DNA of 64,000 nucleotides. It comes from Chloroflexus islandicus (lineage in GTDB: Bacteria > Chloroflexota > Chloroflexia > Chloroflexales > Chloroflexaceae). Position 1 is the stretch's first letter. Every line of letters begins with the position of its first letter. The DNA lies in contig NZ_LWQS01000047.1 in NCBI RefSeq assembly GCF_001650695.1, positions 1-64,000 of the forward strand. Direction: 5' to 3'. Made by a program: the position numbers and the translations under genes. The notes beneath the pieces were generated by a model that saw only the letters and a list, made by a program, of their open reading frames with translations, was not told where the DNA came from and did no database searches. Below are positions 24,128-32,950 of this stretch, one piece after another.

Positions 24128-26755
24128 ATGATGTTGAGTTCTCGCTTACGCCGCCCCTTTGCCCTGTTGGCAGCGTTGGCGTTGTTGGCGTTGCTGCTGC
24201 CGGCATGGCCGCCGGCGCCGGCGCGCGCACTAACGGATGAAGTCGGCACTGAACAGATCATCGATAATACGCAGGCTGAGTTTGCCAGTGGCACGTTCCA
24301 GCGCACGGTGGTGTCGGCGGCGCCGTTGTCACCTACTGCGCCGGATGTTACCGGTGCGATTGAGCTCGCGCCGGTTGGTAAGCTCAACCGCAATAACTGG
24401 CGCGATCCCCTCGCTCGCTTGCCCCAACCGCTGAGCGATGCGCCGGTGGTGGCGTTAGGTCGCTATCTGTTTGTGATTAGCGGTGCGACTAACTCGGCCG
24501 AGCAGGGCGCGAATCGTTCACCCTATATCTATCGCGGGGTCGTCAACCAAGCGACTGGTTCGCTCGAAACGCGTACTCCGGTACCTCCCGGCAATGATGT
24601 CTTCACAGCGTTCAACATCCCGGCAGTTGAACCCGGTCCACAATGTCCGGATCGCATCCCGATAGCCGGACGTTCGCGCGCCAGCGCGGTGGCGGTGCCG
24701 GCGACCGCTGGTTCTAATCTTGGCTATATCTTTATCGTCGGCGGCAGTGTGTACAATACCACCTGCCAAGATTTTGATTTCTCCACCAATGTTGTGCAGC
24801 GAGCTACTGTTGACGCCAATGGCAATATTGTCAGCACTGGCTGGAGCGCGCCAAACAACTGGCGGTTTCCGACCTTAGACGATGCCGGGAATATCATTAC
24901 CAATCCAAACTCAGTCGATCTGCGGGGTGTGCAGAATCTGCAACTGGTGCATGTTCGTACCAGCACCGGCAATGACTTTATCTACGCGATCGGCGGCTTG
25001 AGCATCGCTCCTCTCCAGTTCTTGCGCGAAGAGACCTATCCCTACGTCTTCTATACGAAGGTTGACGCTACGAACGGCAATCTGGTGCATCCCACCAACC
25101 CTAGTTCGGCGACGGTTTGGGCAAGGTTAGCTGACCTGCCGTTTGAACTACACTCCGGCACCGCGATTGCTTCCTATGCTACCCGGCTGGAAGGGGGCGT
25201 ACCGGTGCAAAAGGAGGCGATCTTCTTGCTTGGCGGTTGTACTAATTTCAATTGCACGACCTTGAATACCTCGATCCGGCGAGCTGATGTGAATCCAAAT
25301 ACCGGTGCGCTTACGTGGACGACGCTTGTTGGGCGTACTGGTGATACCACGCTGCCGATTAGCGTCAACATTCAGGGCCGCCAAGGCGTTACCGGTCTCA
25401 GCTTCAACAACCGCCTCTACTATGTGACTGGCTCTATCACATCCAACGCCGCCGGCGCAACGGCGACTATCCCGGTGGCTATCTATAACGACCAGTTTTT
25501 GCTAGAGGATTTGACCGGTAGTGGTGGCTACGTTGTCGGCACAGATGAAAATAACGATGCCATCCTCCCATCGCCGCACCGTCGTCTCAATGCGTCGGTC
25601 GCGATTGTGCCGGCTTTGCCGTCGCAAGATGGCACTGAGCCGCCAAATGCGGCATGGGTCTATGTGGTTGGCGGGTCGAATCAAGGAAACGAACCAACCG
25701 ACACCATTTTTGTCGGCGGTGTCGGTGGCGTGACTGAGTCTGAGGGTACGAATCGCGCCTCAGAAGGCTGGTACTATTCGCAGCCATTCCCGGTGCTAAC
25801 CGATGGCGAGACCTCACGCTTGCTAGCGATCAAGTGGTTTACCGATCTGAATCGGCCAGATACGAACCCTGAAGCCGATATTCGCATCCAGTTCCGTTCG
25901 GCGGTCACCAGCGGCACCTGTAGCGAAAGTGATTTTGATCCGTCAACGTCGTCTACAAATCCCGAGCGCTGGCGTGATCTCGATACCAATCCCGACCCGG
26001 TTTTGCGCTCGCTGCATGGCTTAAACAGCGTTCGCCTGATTAATGCCTTCCCCGGCGAGGAGATTCAGGCGACCTGTATGCAGTACCGGGCGCAGTTTAT
26101 CCAAGATGCATCGTCGACGCCAGCTTCAAGAGCGTACTCGCCGAAGCTGTACTACTTTGCGGTCGAGAAGGTGGTGGCAGCAAGGCCCGATATCTTGATT
26201 GATACGTTTGAAGTCCAGACCAACAGCGGCAGTTTCACTAGGATTGCGTTGACGCTGCATAACTTGCGCCGGAATAATCCCGCTGCGACGCGCAGCGTGG
26301 CGGCGGCGACTAACGACGGAACCTTCTTCGTCGATCTCTGCATTGCCCGGCGCACGAATCCGGCAACCCCGGCTCTGACCGCAGTGCCGGCACCGGATCC
26401 GAATGCTGGCAATGCATTGCCTGCCTGTGCCACCGTGTCAGCGCAAGTGCCAAAGACCGCACTGGGGGTAGACGCAAGGTACACTGTGCCAATGAGTGGC
26501 GACTATGGTTGGTTTGATGCCCAAACCGGGCTGCCAGCCGACTGGAATGCGATTTTCGGCACGCCGGGTACGTATGATATCGGGATTGTAGTCGACTATA
26601 ATGCATTGACCGGCGAGGATGCGCAGGGTCGGAGCAATAACCGTGGCGAGAATGTCTCGCCGCCGAATGGGATTATTCGCACCATAACGATCACTGCGCC
26701 ACCTAGCCCTGAGCCAGACATTCGCAAGGTCTTTGTGCCGGTCATCTATAGGTAG
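24128..26755 (+). CDS. secreted kelch-propeller protein
   Basis: 875 residues. A signal peptide covers about 1-35 (FALLAALALLALLLPAWPP, cleavage near ARA). Six kelch-like strands with the pattern F-V/I-x-G-G recur at roughly residues 115 (LFVISGA), 200 (IFIVGGS), 285 (IYAIGGL), 365 (IFLLGGC), 430 (LYYVTGS) and 515 (VYVVGGS), so a six-bladed beta-propeller is likely. A CARDB-like beta domain follows near 700-850. The protein ends in IRKVFVPVIYR, a short hydrophobic-basic tail also remembered from other exported Chloroflexota proteins. GGGGAGG lies just before ATG ATG. It follows the Tad-like set but has its own leader; it may be its cargo or partner. The ligand is unknown. Confidence 0.8.
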   Translation: MMLSSRLRRPFALLAALALLALLLPAWPPAPARALTDEVGTEQIIDNTQAEFASGTFQRTVVSAAPLSPTAPDVTGAIELAPVGKLNRNNWRDPLARLPQPLSDAPVVALGRYLFVISGATNSAEQGANRSPYIYRGVVNQATGSLETRTPVPPGNDVFTAFNIPAVEPGPQCPDRIPIAGRSRASAVAVPATAGSNLGYIFIVGGSVYNTTCQDFDFSTNVVQRATVDANGNIVSTGWSAPNNWRFPTLDDAGNIITNPNSVDLRGVQNLQLVHVRTSTGNDFIYAIGGLSIAPLQFLREETYPYVFYTKVDATNGNLVHPTNPSSATVWARLADLPFELHSGTAIASYATRLEGGVPVQKEAIFLLGGCTNFNCTTLNTSIRRADVNPNTGALTWTTLVGRTGDTTLPISVNIQGRQGVTGLSFNNRLYYVTGSITSNAAGATATIPVAIYNDQFLLEDLTGSGGYVVGTDENNDAILPSPHRRLNASVAIVPALPSQDGTEPPNAAWVYVVGGSNQGNEPTDTIFVGGVGGVTESEGTNRASEGWYYSQPFPVLTDGETSRLLAIKWFTDLNRPDTNPEADIRIQFRSAVTSGTCSESDFDPSTSSTNPERWRDLDTNPDPVLRSLHGLNSVRLINAFPGEEIQATCMQYRAQFIQDASSTPASRAYSPKLYYFAVEKVVAARPDILIDTFEVQTNSGSFTRIALTLHNLRRNNPAATRSVAAATNDGTFFVDLCIARRTNPATPALTAVPAPDPNAGNALPACATVSAQVPKTALGVDARYTVPMSGDYGWFDAQTGLPADWNAIFGTPGTYDIGIVVDYNALTGEDAQGRSNNRGENVSPPNGIIRTITITAPPSPEPDIRKVFVPVIYR

Positions 26756-26785
26756 GGCTCATAGACGGTAATCATCCGCGAACGC

Positions 26786-26822
26786 GCAAGGCGGGGCAGC
26801 CACGTTGGTTGCCCCGCTTTGC
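26786..26822 (+). terminator. hairpin after the kelch protein gene
   Basis: GCAAGGCGGGGCA pairs with TGCCCCGCTTTGC with one G-T wobble around an 11-base loop region, 30 bases after the stop. It is the probable end of the transcript. Confidence 0.65.
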
Positions 26823-26916
26823 ATGTTGGTTTCTAATGGTATGATATGCCCGGTTCATACGCGGCCATCATCGCAGTTGGCAGCGCTGGCGCGGCTCGAA
26901 GGAAAGGTCATTGCCA

Positions 26917-29649
26917 ATGCAACCGTTTGATCAGACAAAGGTTGATCAAGATTTTAGCTTCTTGCTGAAGCATTTTCGTGCCGTCCTGAAACATGTGGGT
27001 GAACAGAGTGTGGCTGAGGCATTGCCATGGCTGCGGGCAGCGACTGACGATTCGGCAGTCTCAACCCGGTCGCTGGTGCGCGCGCTCGGCATTGCTTTCC
27101 AGTTGTTGAATATTGCCGAAGAGAATGCCGCTGTCCAACAACGGCGCATCGCCGATCGCGATCCGGAATTGCGTCCGGAGACGGGGCGTTGGCGGGATGC
27201 ACTGCAAAAGTTGCAACGGGCCGGTTTGAGCGCCGCCGAGATTGCGGCTGAATTGCCTTCGATTGCGGTAGAACCGGTGTTGACGGCCCATCCGACCGAA
27301 GTGAAACGGGCGACGGTACTGGCGCATAATCGTGAGCTGTACCTGCTGATGGTGCGGCACGAGAGCCAGCGCTGGTCGCCGGCTGAACAGGCCGAGATCG
27401 AGGCCGAGATTGAGACGGTGCTCGAACGGTTGTGGCGCACCGGCGATATCTTTCTCAATAAGCCGGCGGTGCCGTCAGAAGTGCGCAATGTGCTGCACTA
27501 TCTGGTGAATGTCTTCCCCGATGTGCTGCCAGTGCTCGATACCCAGTTGCGGTATGCGTGGTCGATGGCGGGGTTTGATCCGGCATTGTTGGCCGATCGC
27601 TGGCCGCGTCTGAGCTTTGGCTCATGGGTTGGCGGCGATCGCGATGGCCACCCCTTGGTGACGGCTGACATTACGGCGCAAACCCTGCAAGAGCTGCGGT
27701 TGCAAGCGTTGCGGTTGCTGCGCCGCCGGTTGCGGGCAGCCGCGAGCCATCTGAGTATTTCGGATATCTTATTCCCGCCGCCGGCCGGGTTAACGGCGCA
27801 GATCGAACGGTTGGCCGCTGGGTTGGGCGAACGCGGCCAGCGCGCGATTGCCCGCAACCCCAATGAACCGTGGCGGCAGGCGCTGAATCTAATGTTGGCG
27901 CGGCTGCCGATTGATGATTCGCCAGCGGAAGCGGCCCGGTTGGTTGATGAACCCGGCCGGTATCGCGATGCCGATGAGTTGCTGGTCGATCTGCGCGAGT
28001 TGGCCGGTTATCTGCGCGAGATTGGCGCCGATCGTCTCGCCGAGGCCGAAATTCGCCCGTTGATGCAACTGGTGCAAACCTTTGGCTTTCATCTGGCAAC
28101 GCTTGATATCCGCCAAAACAGCCACTTCCACGATCGGGCGTTGGCCCAGTTACTGGCGGCAGCCGGTCTGCCGGCAGATGACTTGCTCGGCGGCGACCCT
28201 GAGCGGCGGCGGGCAATGCTCGAACGCGAAGTGGCCTCGCCGCGCCCGTTTGCCCATCCTGATACGCCGCTCGGCCCGGAAGCGGCGGCGGTGGTTGGGT
28301 GTTATCGGGTGCTGGCTGCCCATATCGCCCGTCACGGCCCTGCCGGTATTGGCCCGCTGATTATCAGTATGACTCGCGACGTGACCGATGTGCTGGTGGT
28401 GTACCTACTGGCCCGCGAGGCTGGATTGGCATGCGCCACGCCGGAGGGATTGGTGTGCCGGTTGCCGGTTGTGCCGCTCTTTGAGACGATCGAAGACCTT
28501 GAGCATAGCCCGCAGATTCTGGCCGATATTCTCGATCATCCGGTGACGCGGCGGAGCCTGATGGCGCAGGCGCATGGCGGCGAGTTGGTGCAGCAGGTGA
28601 TGGTTGGTTATAGCGATAGCAACAAAGACGGTGGTATTCTGGCCAGCCAGTGGGCGCTTTACCGTGCGCAGCGGGCGATGGCCGAAGTGGGCCGGGCGCG
28701 AGGGGTGCGGATCCGCTTCTTCCACGGGCGCGGCGGTACCATCAGCCGCGGCGCCGGCCCGACCAACCGCTTTATCGCGATGTTACCGCCGGGGACGTTG
28801 AACGGTGATCTGCGCTTGACCGAACAGGGTGAAGTGATTGCGCAAAAATACGCCAACCGGTTGACCGCCGCCTACAATTTAGAGTTGCTTATTGCCGGCA
28901 CCACCACCCATACCTTGCTACACCGCCAGCAGGCGCCAGAACCGCACCCGCTGGAACCGGTGATGGATTGGCTGGCCCAACAGGCGCACGCCGCCTACCG
29001 CGATCTGATCGAACGCGAAGGTTTCATCACGTTTTTCCGGCAGGCGACCCCGATCGATGTGATCGAGCAGAGCCGGATCGGTTCGCGACCAGCGCGGCGG
29101 ACGGGGCAAGCGACGTTGGCTGATCTGCGCGCGATTCCGTGGGTCTTTAGCTGGAATCAATCGCGCTTCTACTTGCCGGGGTGGTATGGCGTGGGGAGTG
29201 CGCTCAGTGCGTTGCAACGAACTGATCCAGCCGCATGGCGCAAGCTGTGCGCCGAACAGTGGGATTGGCCGCTCTTGCGGTACCTCTTGGCAAACGTGGC
29301 AACCAGTTTGCAGACGGCCCACCGTCCGACGATGCATGCCTACGCCGAATTAGTGGAAGACGCCGGCATCCGCCAGCGCTTTCTCGATCTGATTGATGCT
29401 GAATTTGAGCGCACGGAAGCGGCGCTGACCGCCATTTTCGGCATGCCGCTGGCGCAACGGCGGCCACAGGTGGCCGTCACCTTGGCTCGCCGTCAAGCCG
29501 GGCTAGCGCCCTTGCATCGCCGCCAGATTGCGCTGATCCGGCAGTGGCGAGCGCAGCAGGCGGCCAATGATCCGGCTGCCGAAGAGACGTTGACCGATCT
29601 GTTGTTGTTGATCAATGCAATTGCCGCTGGCTTGCGCACGACCGGGTAA
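26917..29649 (+). CDS. ppc: phosphoenolpyruvate carboxylase
   Basis: 910 residues, normal size for the bacterial enzyme. It adds bicarbonate to PEP to give oxaloacetate in the cytoplasm, an anaplerotic step. Visible motifs: VLTAHPTEVKRATV with catalytic H125; GSWVGGDRDGHP; VGYSDSNKDGGI near residue 565 with the lysine; FHGRGGTISRGAGP near residue 600; and the C-terminal TTG. An in-frame TTG two codons earlier is a possible start, but ATG 26917 is better spaced from GAAGGAAAGG. The gene stands alone: the kelch protein gene ends with a hairpin upstream and a repeat element begins just after the stop. In this lifestyle it links acetyl-CoA/pyruvate assimilation to the C4 pool. Confidence 0.97.
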   Translation: MQPFDQTKVDQDFSFLLKHFRAVLKHVGEQSVAEALPWLRAATDDSAVSTRSLVRALGIAFQLLNIAEENAAVQQRRIADRDPELRPETGRWRDALQKLQRAGLSAAEIAAELPSIAVEPVLTAHPTEVKRATVLAHNRELYLLMVRHESQRWSPAEQAEIEAEIETVLERLWRTGDIFLNKPAVPSEVRNVLHYLVNVFPDVLPVLDTQLRYAWSMAGFDPALLADRWPRLSFGSWVGGDRDGHPLVTADITAQTLQELRLQALRLLRRRLRAAASHLSISDILFPPPAGLTAQIERLAAGLGERGQRAIARNPNEPWRQALNLMLARLPIDDSPAEAARLVDEPGRYRDADELLVDLRELAGYLREIGADRLAEAEIRPLMQLVQTFGFHLATLDIRQNSHFHDRALAQLLAAAGLPADDLLGGDPERRRAMLEREVASPRPFAHPDTPLGPEAAAVVGCYRVLAAHIARHGPAGIGPLIISMTRDVTDVLVVYLLAREAGLACATPEGLVCRLPVVPLFETIEDLEHSPQILADILDHPVTRRSLMAQAHGGELVQQVMVGYSDSNKDGGILASQWALYRAQRAMAEVGRARGVRIRFFHGRGGTISRGAGPTNRFIAMLPPGTLNGDLRLTEQGEVIAQKYANRLTAAYNLELLIAGTTTHTLLHRQQAPEPHPLEPVMDWLAQQAHAAYRDLIEREGFITFFRQATPIDVIEQSRIGSRPARRTGQATLADLRAIPWVFSWNQSRFYLPGWYGVGSALSALQRTDPAAWRKLCAEQWDWPLLRYLLANVATSLQTAHRPTMHAYAELVEDAGIRQRFLDLIDAEFERTEAALTAIFGMPLAQRRPQVAVTLARRQAGLAPLHRRQIALIRQWRAQQAANDPAAEETLTDLLLLINAIAAGLRTTG

Positions 29650-29654
29650 CGATG

Positions 29655-29833
29655 CTGAACGCAGAGGGTGCAGAGGGGATAAACGCAAAGGCGCGAAGCA
29701 CGCAGAGGGCGCAGAGGGTTGTATAAGGAATTGCCCAAGCGCACTTGGGATACCCTATCAGAATCTTAGCGTTCTTCGCGATCTCTGCGCCTTTGCGTTA
29801 CATATCCTTTGCGCCTCTGCCCCCTCTGCGTCT
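29655..29833. mobile_element. palindromic MITE-like element, copy 1
   Basis: The left end is AACGCAGAGGGTGCAGAGG and AACGCAAAGGCGCGAAGC; the right end is CTCTGCGCCTTTGCGTTA and GCGCCTCTGCCCCCTCTGCG, the near reverse complement. The core TTGTATAAGGAATTGCCCAAGC...CTTGGGATACCCTAT(C/A)AGAATCTTAGCG is almost identical to the element at 30.9-31.2 kb and is itself palindromic (CCCAAGCGCACTTGGG). It lies directly after ppc and against the end of the VOC gene. It contains no ORF. A non-autonomous transposable or REP-like hairpin element is inferred; no target duplication was identified. Confidence 0.7.
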
Positions 29834-29835
29834 TC

Positions 29836-30723
29836 TCAGGTAGCTGTCGTCAAGATAATCCTGTTCCCAAACGGATCAGAGCACTGCCAGCCCGTCTGTA
29901 TTTGTTCATAGGCAATGCCGGCTGCGTGTACCCGTTCGAGCACAGAGGTCAACGCTGCCTGATCCGGCAGCACGATAGAGAACCAGCGCAAGCCAGTGGC
30001 GTTGGACGGCGCTGGCGGCGCACCTTCACCTTGCCATGTGTTGAGGCCAATATGGTGATGGTAGCCGCCAGCAGAAACCATTGCCATCCGAAACCGGCGC
30101 ATAACGCCTTGGATATCAAAACCCAACACACCATGGTAGAACTGCACAGCCGCAGCGAGATCGGCGACATGGAGGTGAATATGGCCAATGCGGGTTGTTG
30201 GCGCCATTGGCGCAGACAGATCGTCGTTGGGGTGGAGTAAGGCAAAAAAGCTAGCCACATCGAGCGGTTCCCGGCCATCGCTCAGGCTGCCGTCGGCACG
30301 GCGGGCAAAAAAGATCTCATCATTCATCACAAAGACGCCATCTTCCGGCGAATCACAGTAGATTTCGATCCCGTTGCCGTCGGGATCAGCGAGGTAGGTA
30401 GCTTTCGTCATAATGTGATCGGTGGGCGCGTTGGGGTAGTGCGCGTAGAAGAGGCGAGCCAGCGCGCGCGCCAATTCGTGGCGGTCGGGTACCAGCAGAG
30501 CGAAATGGTAGAGGCCGCACACGCCACGGTAGCGGCGGGCATGGGGCTGCTGCTGCACAATGAGTAAATCGGCGCTGCCAACACCCAAATAGGCGGTGTT
30601 GCCGTCACGCCGATGCAAGCGTAACCCGATCAGACGTTGGTAAAAATCGAGTGACCGGTCGAGATCGGTGACGGTGAGTGCAACCGTGCCGATGTGGGTG
30701 GCCGGGTGAATGCTAGTGGGCAT
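29836..30723 (-). CDS. two-domain VOC-fold dioxygenase/glyoxalase-like protein
   Basis: 295 residues with two vicinal-oxygen-chelate domains. Domain 1 (about 9-130) begins IGTVALTVTDLDRSLDFYQ and ends DPDGNGIEIYCDSPED; domain 2 (about 170-290) begins TRIGHIHLHVADLAAAVQFY and ends QCSDPFGNRIIL. H and E metal ligands typical of the fold are visible (H at GLYHFALLV, E at GIEIY, H at GHIHLHV). The layout matches CatE-like extradiol dioxygenases/ring-cleavage proteins as in Bacillus catE/YfiE, so quinone or catechol detoxification is likely. GGAG precedes ATG 30723. A perfect 8-8-8 dyad lies 22 bases upstream. The gene is framed by two copies of a palindromic repeat. Confidence 0.8.
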   Translation of the reverse strand: MPTSIHPATHIGTVALTVTDLDRSLDFYQRLIGLRLHRRDGNTAYLGVGSADLLIVQQQPHARRYRGVCGLYHFALLVPDRHELARALARLFYAHYPNAPTDHIMTKATYLADPDGNGIEIYCDSPEDGVFVMNDEIFFARRADGSLSDGREPLDVASFFALLHPNDDLSAPMAPTTRIGHIHLHVADLAAAVQFYHGVLGFDIQGVMRRFRMAMVSAGGYHHHIGLNTWQGEGAPPAPSNATGLRWFSIVLPDQAALTSVLERVHAAGIAYEQIQTGWQCSDPFGNRIILTTAT

Positions 30724-30744
30724 ACACTTGCTCCGTAAAACGAG

Positions 30745-30768
30745 GTATGCAATATATACGTTGCATAC
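30745..30768 (-). promoter_or_regulatory. 8-8-8 operator dyad upstream of the VOC gene
   Basis: GTATGCAA (30745-30752), an 8-base AT-rich spacer, and TTGCATAC (30761-30768) form a perfect inverted repeat 22 bases before the ATG. The position fits a repressor site overlapping the promoter. Quinone-sensing MarR-type repressors use dyads of this kind on catE-like genes, but no regulator gene is adjacent. Confidence 0.7.
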
Positions 30769-30907
30769 TATCATACATTGTGAGGGTGGCTTGGGCCGAA
30801 AGGCAGGGGTGCTGCTTGGGGTGGCACTCATTTACGGCGATCGATGGTGAGTTTGTCTTGCAGAATGGGATCTATGTGCCGAAACAGGGGATAAAACATT
30901 ATCGCAG

Positions 30908-31178
30908 CGGCGCAGAAGCGGAAAAGGCACGAAGGGTTTAACGCTAAAGGCGCGAAGCACGCAGAGGGCGCAGAGAATGATAAACGCAAAGGCGCGAAGC
31001 ACGCAAAGGTCGCAAAGGGTTGTATAAGGAATTGCCCAAGCGCGCTTGGGATACCCTATAAGAATCTTAGCGTTCTTCGCTCCCTCTGCGCCTTTGCGTT
31101 TAAAATGCTTTGCGTTCTTCGCCCCCTCTGCGCCTTTGCGTTTGAAAGCCGTTGCGCCTCTGCCCCCTCTGCGCCGTT
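30908..31178. mobile_element. palindromic MITE-like element, copy 2 with nested copy
   Basis: This 456-base gap between the VOC and DsrE genes is mostly occupied by the second, longer copy of the CGCAAAG/GCAGAG palindromic element. It has two nested left ends (AACGCTAAAGGCGCGAAGC and AACGCAAAGGCGCGAAGC) and several right ends (CCTCTGCGCCTTTGCG). The core CCCAAGCGCGCTTGGG at about 31034-31049 is a perfect 16-bp palindrome. The region 30769-30907 shows nothing else clear. Confidence 0.7.
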
Positions 31179-31179
31179 C

Positions 31180-31545
31180 CTATAACGTAATCACCTGATC
31201 AGGCGGGTTGCCAGCCAGCGCCGCGTAGAGATCGGGGAAACAACCAACCTGTACCCCGGCCACCGTGCCGGTCACGTGGCAATTGCCGGGTTCACCCACG
31301 GCCAACCCGCGTTCGAGCGCGCACTGGTCACACATCATCAACAAGATGCCTTGCTCGGCAGCGACTTTGGCCAGCCGCTCACCCATGGGGTCGCCGGCGC
31401 GCAGCAGGTAGGTGTTGTCGTCGAAGAAAAACATGCCGACGACCTGCGCGCCGTGGTTGCCGGCTTCGAGCTGGGGCAGAATCATCTTGCCGAGTTTGTA
31501 GCTGGCGGTGTGGCCGGAAGTGGCGAAGATGTACGCAACTTTCAT
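31180..31545 (-). CDS. DsrE-family sulfur-carrier-like protein
   Basis: 121 residues with the DsrE/F-like alpha/beta fold: MKVAYIFATSGHTASYKLGKM at the start and a central VVGMFFFDDNTYLL strand. Cysteines cluster in the second half (MMCDQCALERG, GNCHV, VGCFPDLY), a CxxC plus two more, which could carry persulfide or bind metal. The gene begins 61 bp after the CobW-type GTPase on the same strand, and AAAGGACAAGAG lies upstream of ATG. The pairing suggests sulfur relay or metal homeostasis, but function is not established. Confidence 0.75.
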   Translation of the reverse strand: MKVAYIFATSGHTASYKLGKMILPQLEAGNHGAQVVGMFFFDDNTYLLRAGDPMGERLAKVAAEQGILLMMCDQCALERGLAVGEPGNCHVTGTVAGVQVGCFPDLYAALAGNPPDQVITL

Positions 31546-31605
31546 GGTCTCTTGTCCTTTCGATGCAAAGAGGTTGTGAAATGGACGCGGTAATTGTACC
31601 GCACT

Positions 31606-32838
31606 TCACACCTCGCTGTCATCAACCGTAAAGACAACATCCCAACTGCCGAAGGGATCGGGCAGCGTTTCCCAGCCAGCCGGGCCAAGTGCCATCTCAG
31701 CATCGGTCAGCAAACAGGCCTCTAGCTGGGCGCGCAACGCCGTTTCGTCCATTTCTTGCCCGATCAGCACCAGCTCTTGGCGCCGATCACCCCACTGCGC
31801 GTCCCAGATCGCGGCTAGCGCCGCTTGTTCGGTGGGATCATCTGGTTGCTCATCGCTGGCGGCCCACCACCAGCCACCCGGTTCGATCCGGCAAGCGGCG
31901 CCGGCTTGCGACCAGATGCCGCATTGGTTCATGCGTGTCGCCAGCCAAAAGATGCCCTTCGAGCGCAACACTCCCGGCCATTCCTCGTGCAGCACATCCC
32001 AGAGGCGCTGCGGGTGGAAAGGCCGGCGCGCGCGGAAGACAAAGCTGCTGATCCCGTACTCTTCGGTTTCGGGAGTGTGCGCGCCGCGCAACTCTTGCAG
32101 CCATCCCGGCATTTGGGCGGCGCGCTCGAAACTGAAGAGACCAGTGTTGAGAATCTGGTCGAGCGGGACGTTTCCAAACGCACTACGAATGATGCGCGCG
32201 GCGGGGTTGAGTTTGCGCAAGAGGGCTTCAAGCCGGTCGAGATCAGCAGCGGCGACCAGATCGACTTTATTGAGCACAATCACGTCGGCAAATTCAACCT
32301 GCTCGATCAGCAGATCGCCGATGGAGCGATCGTCTTCGTCACCGGCGGCCAGATCGCGATCGCGCAACTCGTCGAGCGAGGCCAGATCGCGGGGGAAGTT
32401 GTACGCATCCACCACCGTCACCATCGTATCAAGGCGGGCAATCTCACCTAACGTTGCGCCATCAGGGCCGGGGAAGGTGAAGGTCTCGGCAACCGGCAGC
32501 GGCTCGGCAATCCCAGTCGACTCGATCAACAGATAGTCGAAGCGGCCTTCCCGTGCCAGCCGCGCTACTTCTAGCAGCAGGTCTTCGCGCAGCGTGCAAC
32601 AGATACAGCCATTGGTCAGCTCAACCAACCGCTCTTCGGTGCGGCTGAGCGCCGCTTCACCGGCGCGTACCAATTGCGCGTCGATGTTGATCTCGCTCAT
32701 ATCGTTGACGATCACCGCCACGCGCAGACCGGCGCGGTTGGCCAGCACATGATTGAGCAGGGTGGTCTTGCCGCTGCCGAGAAAGCCAGAGAGCACCGTC
32801 ACCGGCAAGGGTTGGGATAGAGAAGGGTGTTGGCTCAT
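31606..32838 (-). CDS. CobW/COG0523 GTPase, putative zinc metallochaperone
   Basis: 410 residues. The N-terminal G3E GTPase has Walker A GFLGSGKTT (18-26), the metal-binding CxCC as GCICC (C78, C80, C81) and a IVLNKVDL G4 motif near residue 210. The C-terminal CobW_C domain (about 260-400) contains PFHPQRLWDVL and the ILRSKGIFW-like LRSKGIFWLATR segment typical of the family. It likely inserts or chaperones zinc (or cobalt) under limitation. ATG 32838 has no clear ribosome site; ATACAAGGTAT overlaps that spot. A Zur-like palindrome lies 67 bases upstream. It is followed by the DsrE gene. Zinc specificity is inferred from family and box, not shown. Confidence 0.88.
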   Translation of the reverse strand: MSQHPSLSQPLPVTVLSGFLGSGKTTLLNHVLANRAGLRVAVIVNDMSEINIDAQLVRAGEAALSRTEERLVELTNGCICCTLREDLLLEVARLAREGRFDYLLIESTGIAEPLPVAETFTFPGPDGATLGEIARLDTMVTVVDAYNFPRDLASLDELRDRDLAAGDEDDRSIGDLLIEQVEFADVIVLNKVDLVAAADLDRLEALLRKLNPAARIIRSAFGNVPLDQILNTGLFSFERAAQMPGWLQELRGAHTPETEEYGISSFVFRARRPFHPQRLWDVLHEEWPGVLRSKGIFWLATRMNQCGIWSQAGAACRIEPGGWWWAASDEQPDDPTEQAALAAIWDAQWGDRRQELVLIGQEMDETALRAQLEACLLTDAEMALGPAGWETLPDPFGSWDVVFTVDDSEV

Positions 32839-32904
32839 GATGATACAAGGTATTAACTATTTCAGGCGAAAAGAGATGCCGCTCCGAGCGGCAATGCACC
32901 AAAA

Positions 32905-32919
32905 TGATACCTTATATCA
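32905..32919 (-). promoter_or_regulatory. candidate Zur-type box
   Basis: TGATACCTTATATCA (15 bp) is a near-palindrome with exact TGATA/TATCA ends, similar in shape to cyanobacterial TGATAATNATTATCA Zur boxes. It is 67 bases before the CobW gene. A second small palindrome ATAC-AAG-GTAT (32843-32853) overlaps the translation start region. Confidence 0.5.
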
Positions 32920-32950
32920 AAAAGGTTGTCAAGTGAGATCTGTGTGGTGG

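Noticed and set aside
26911-26916. TTG start for PEP carboxylase two codons upstream
   Set aside because: It is only about 4 bases from the GAAGGAAAGG site; ATG 26917 has better spacing.
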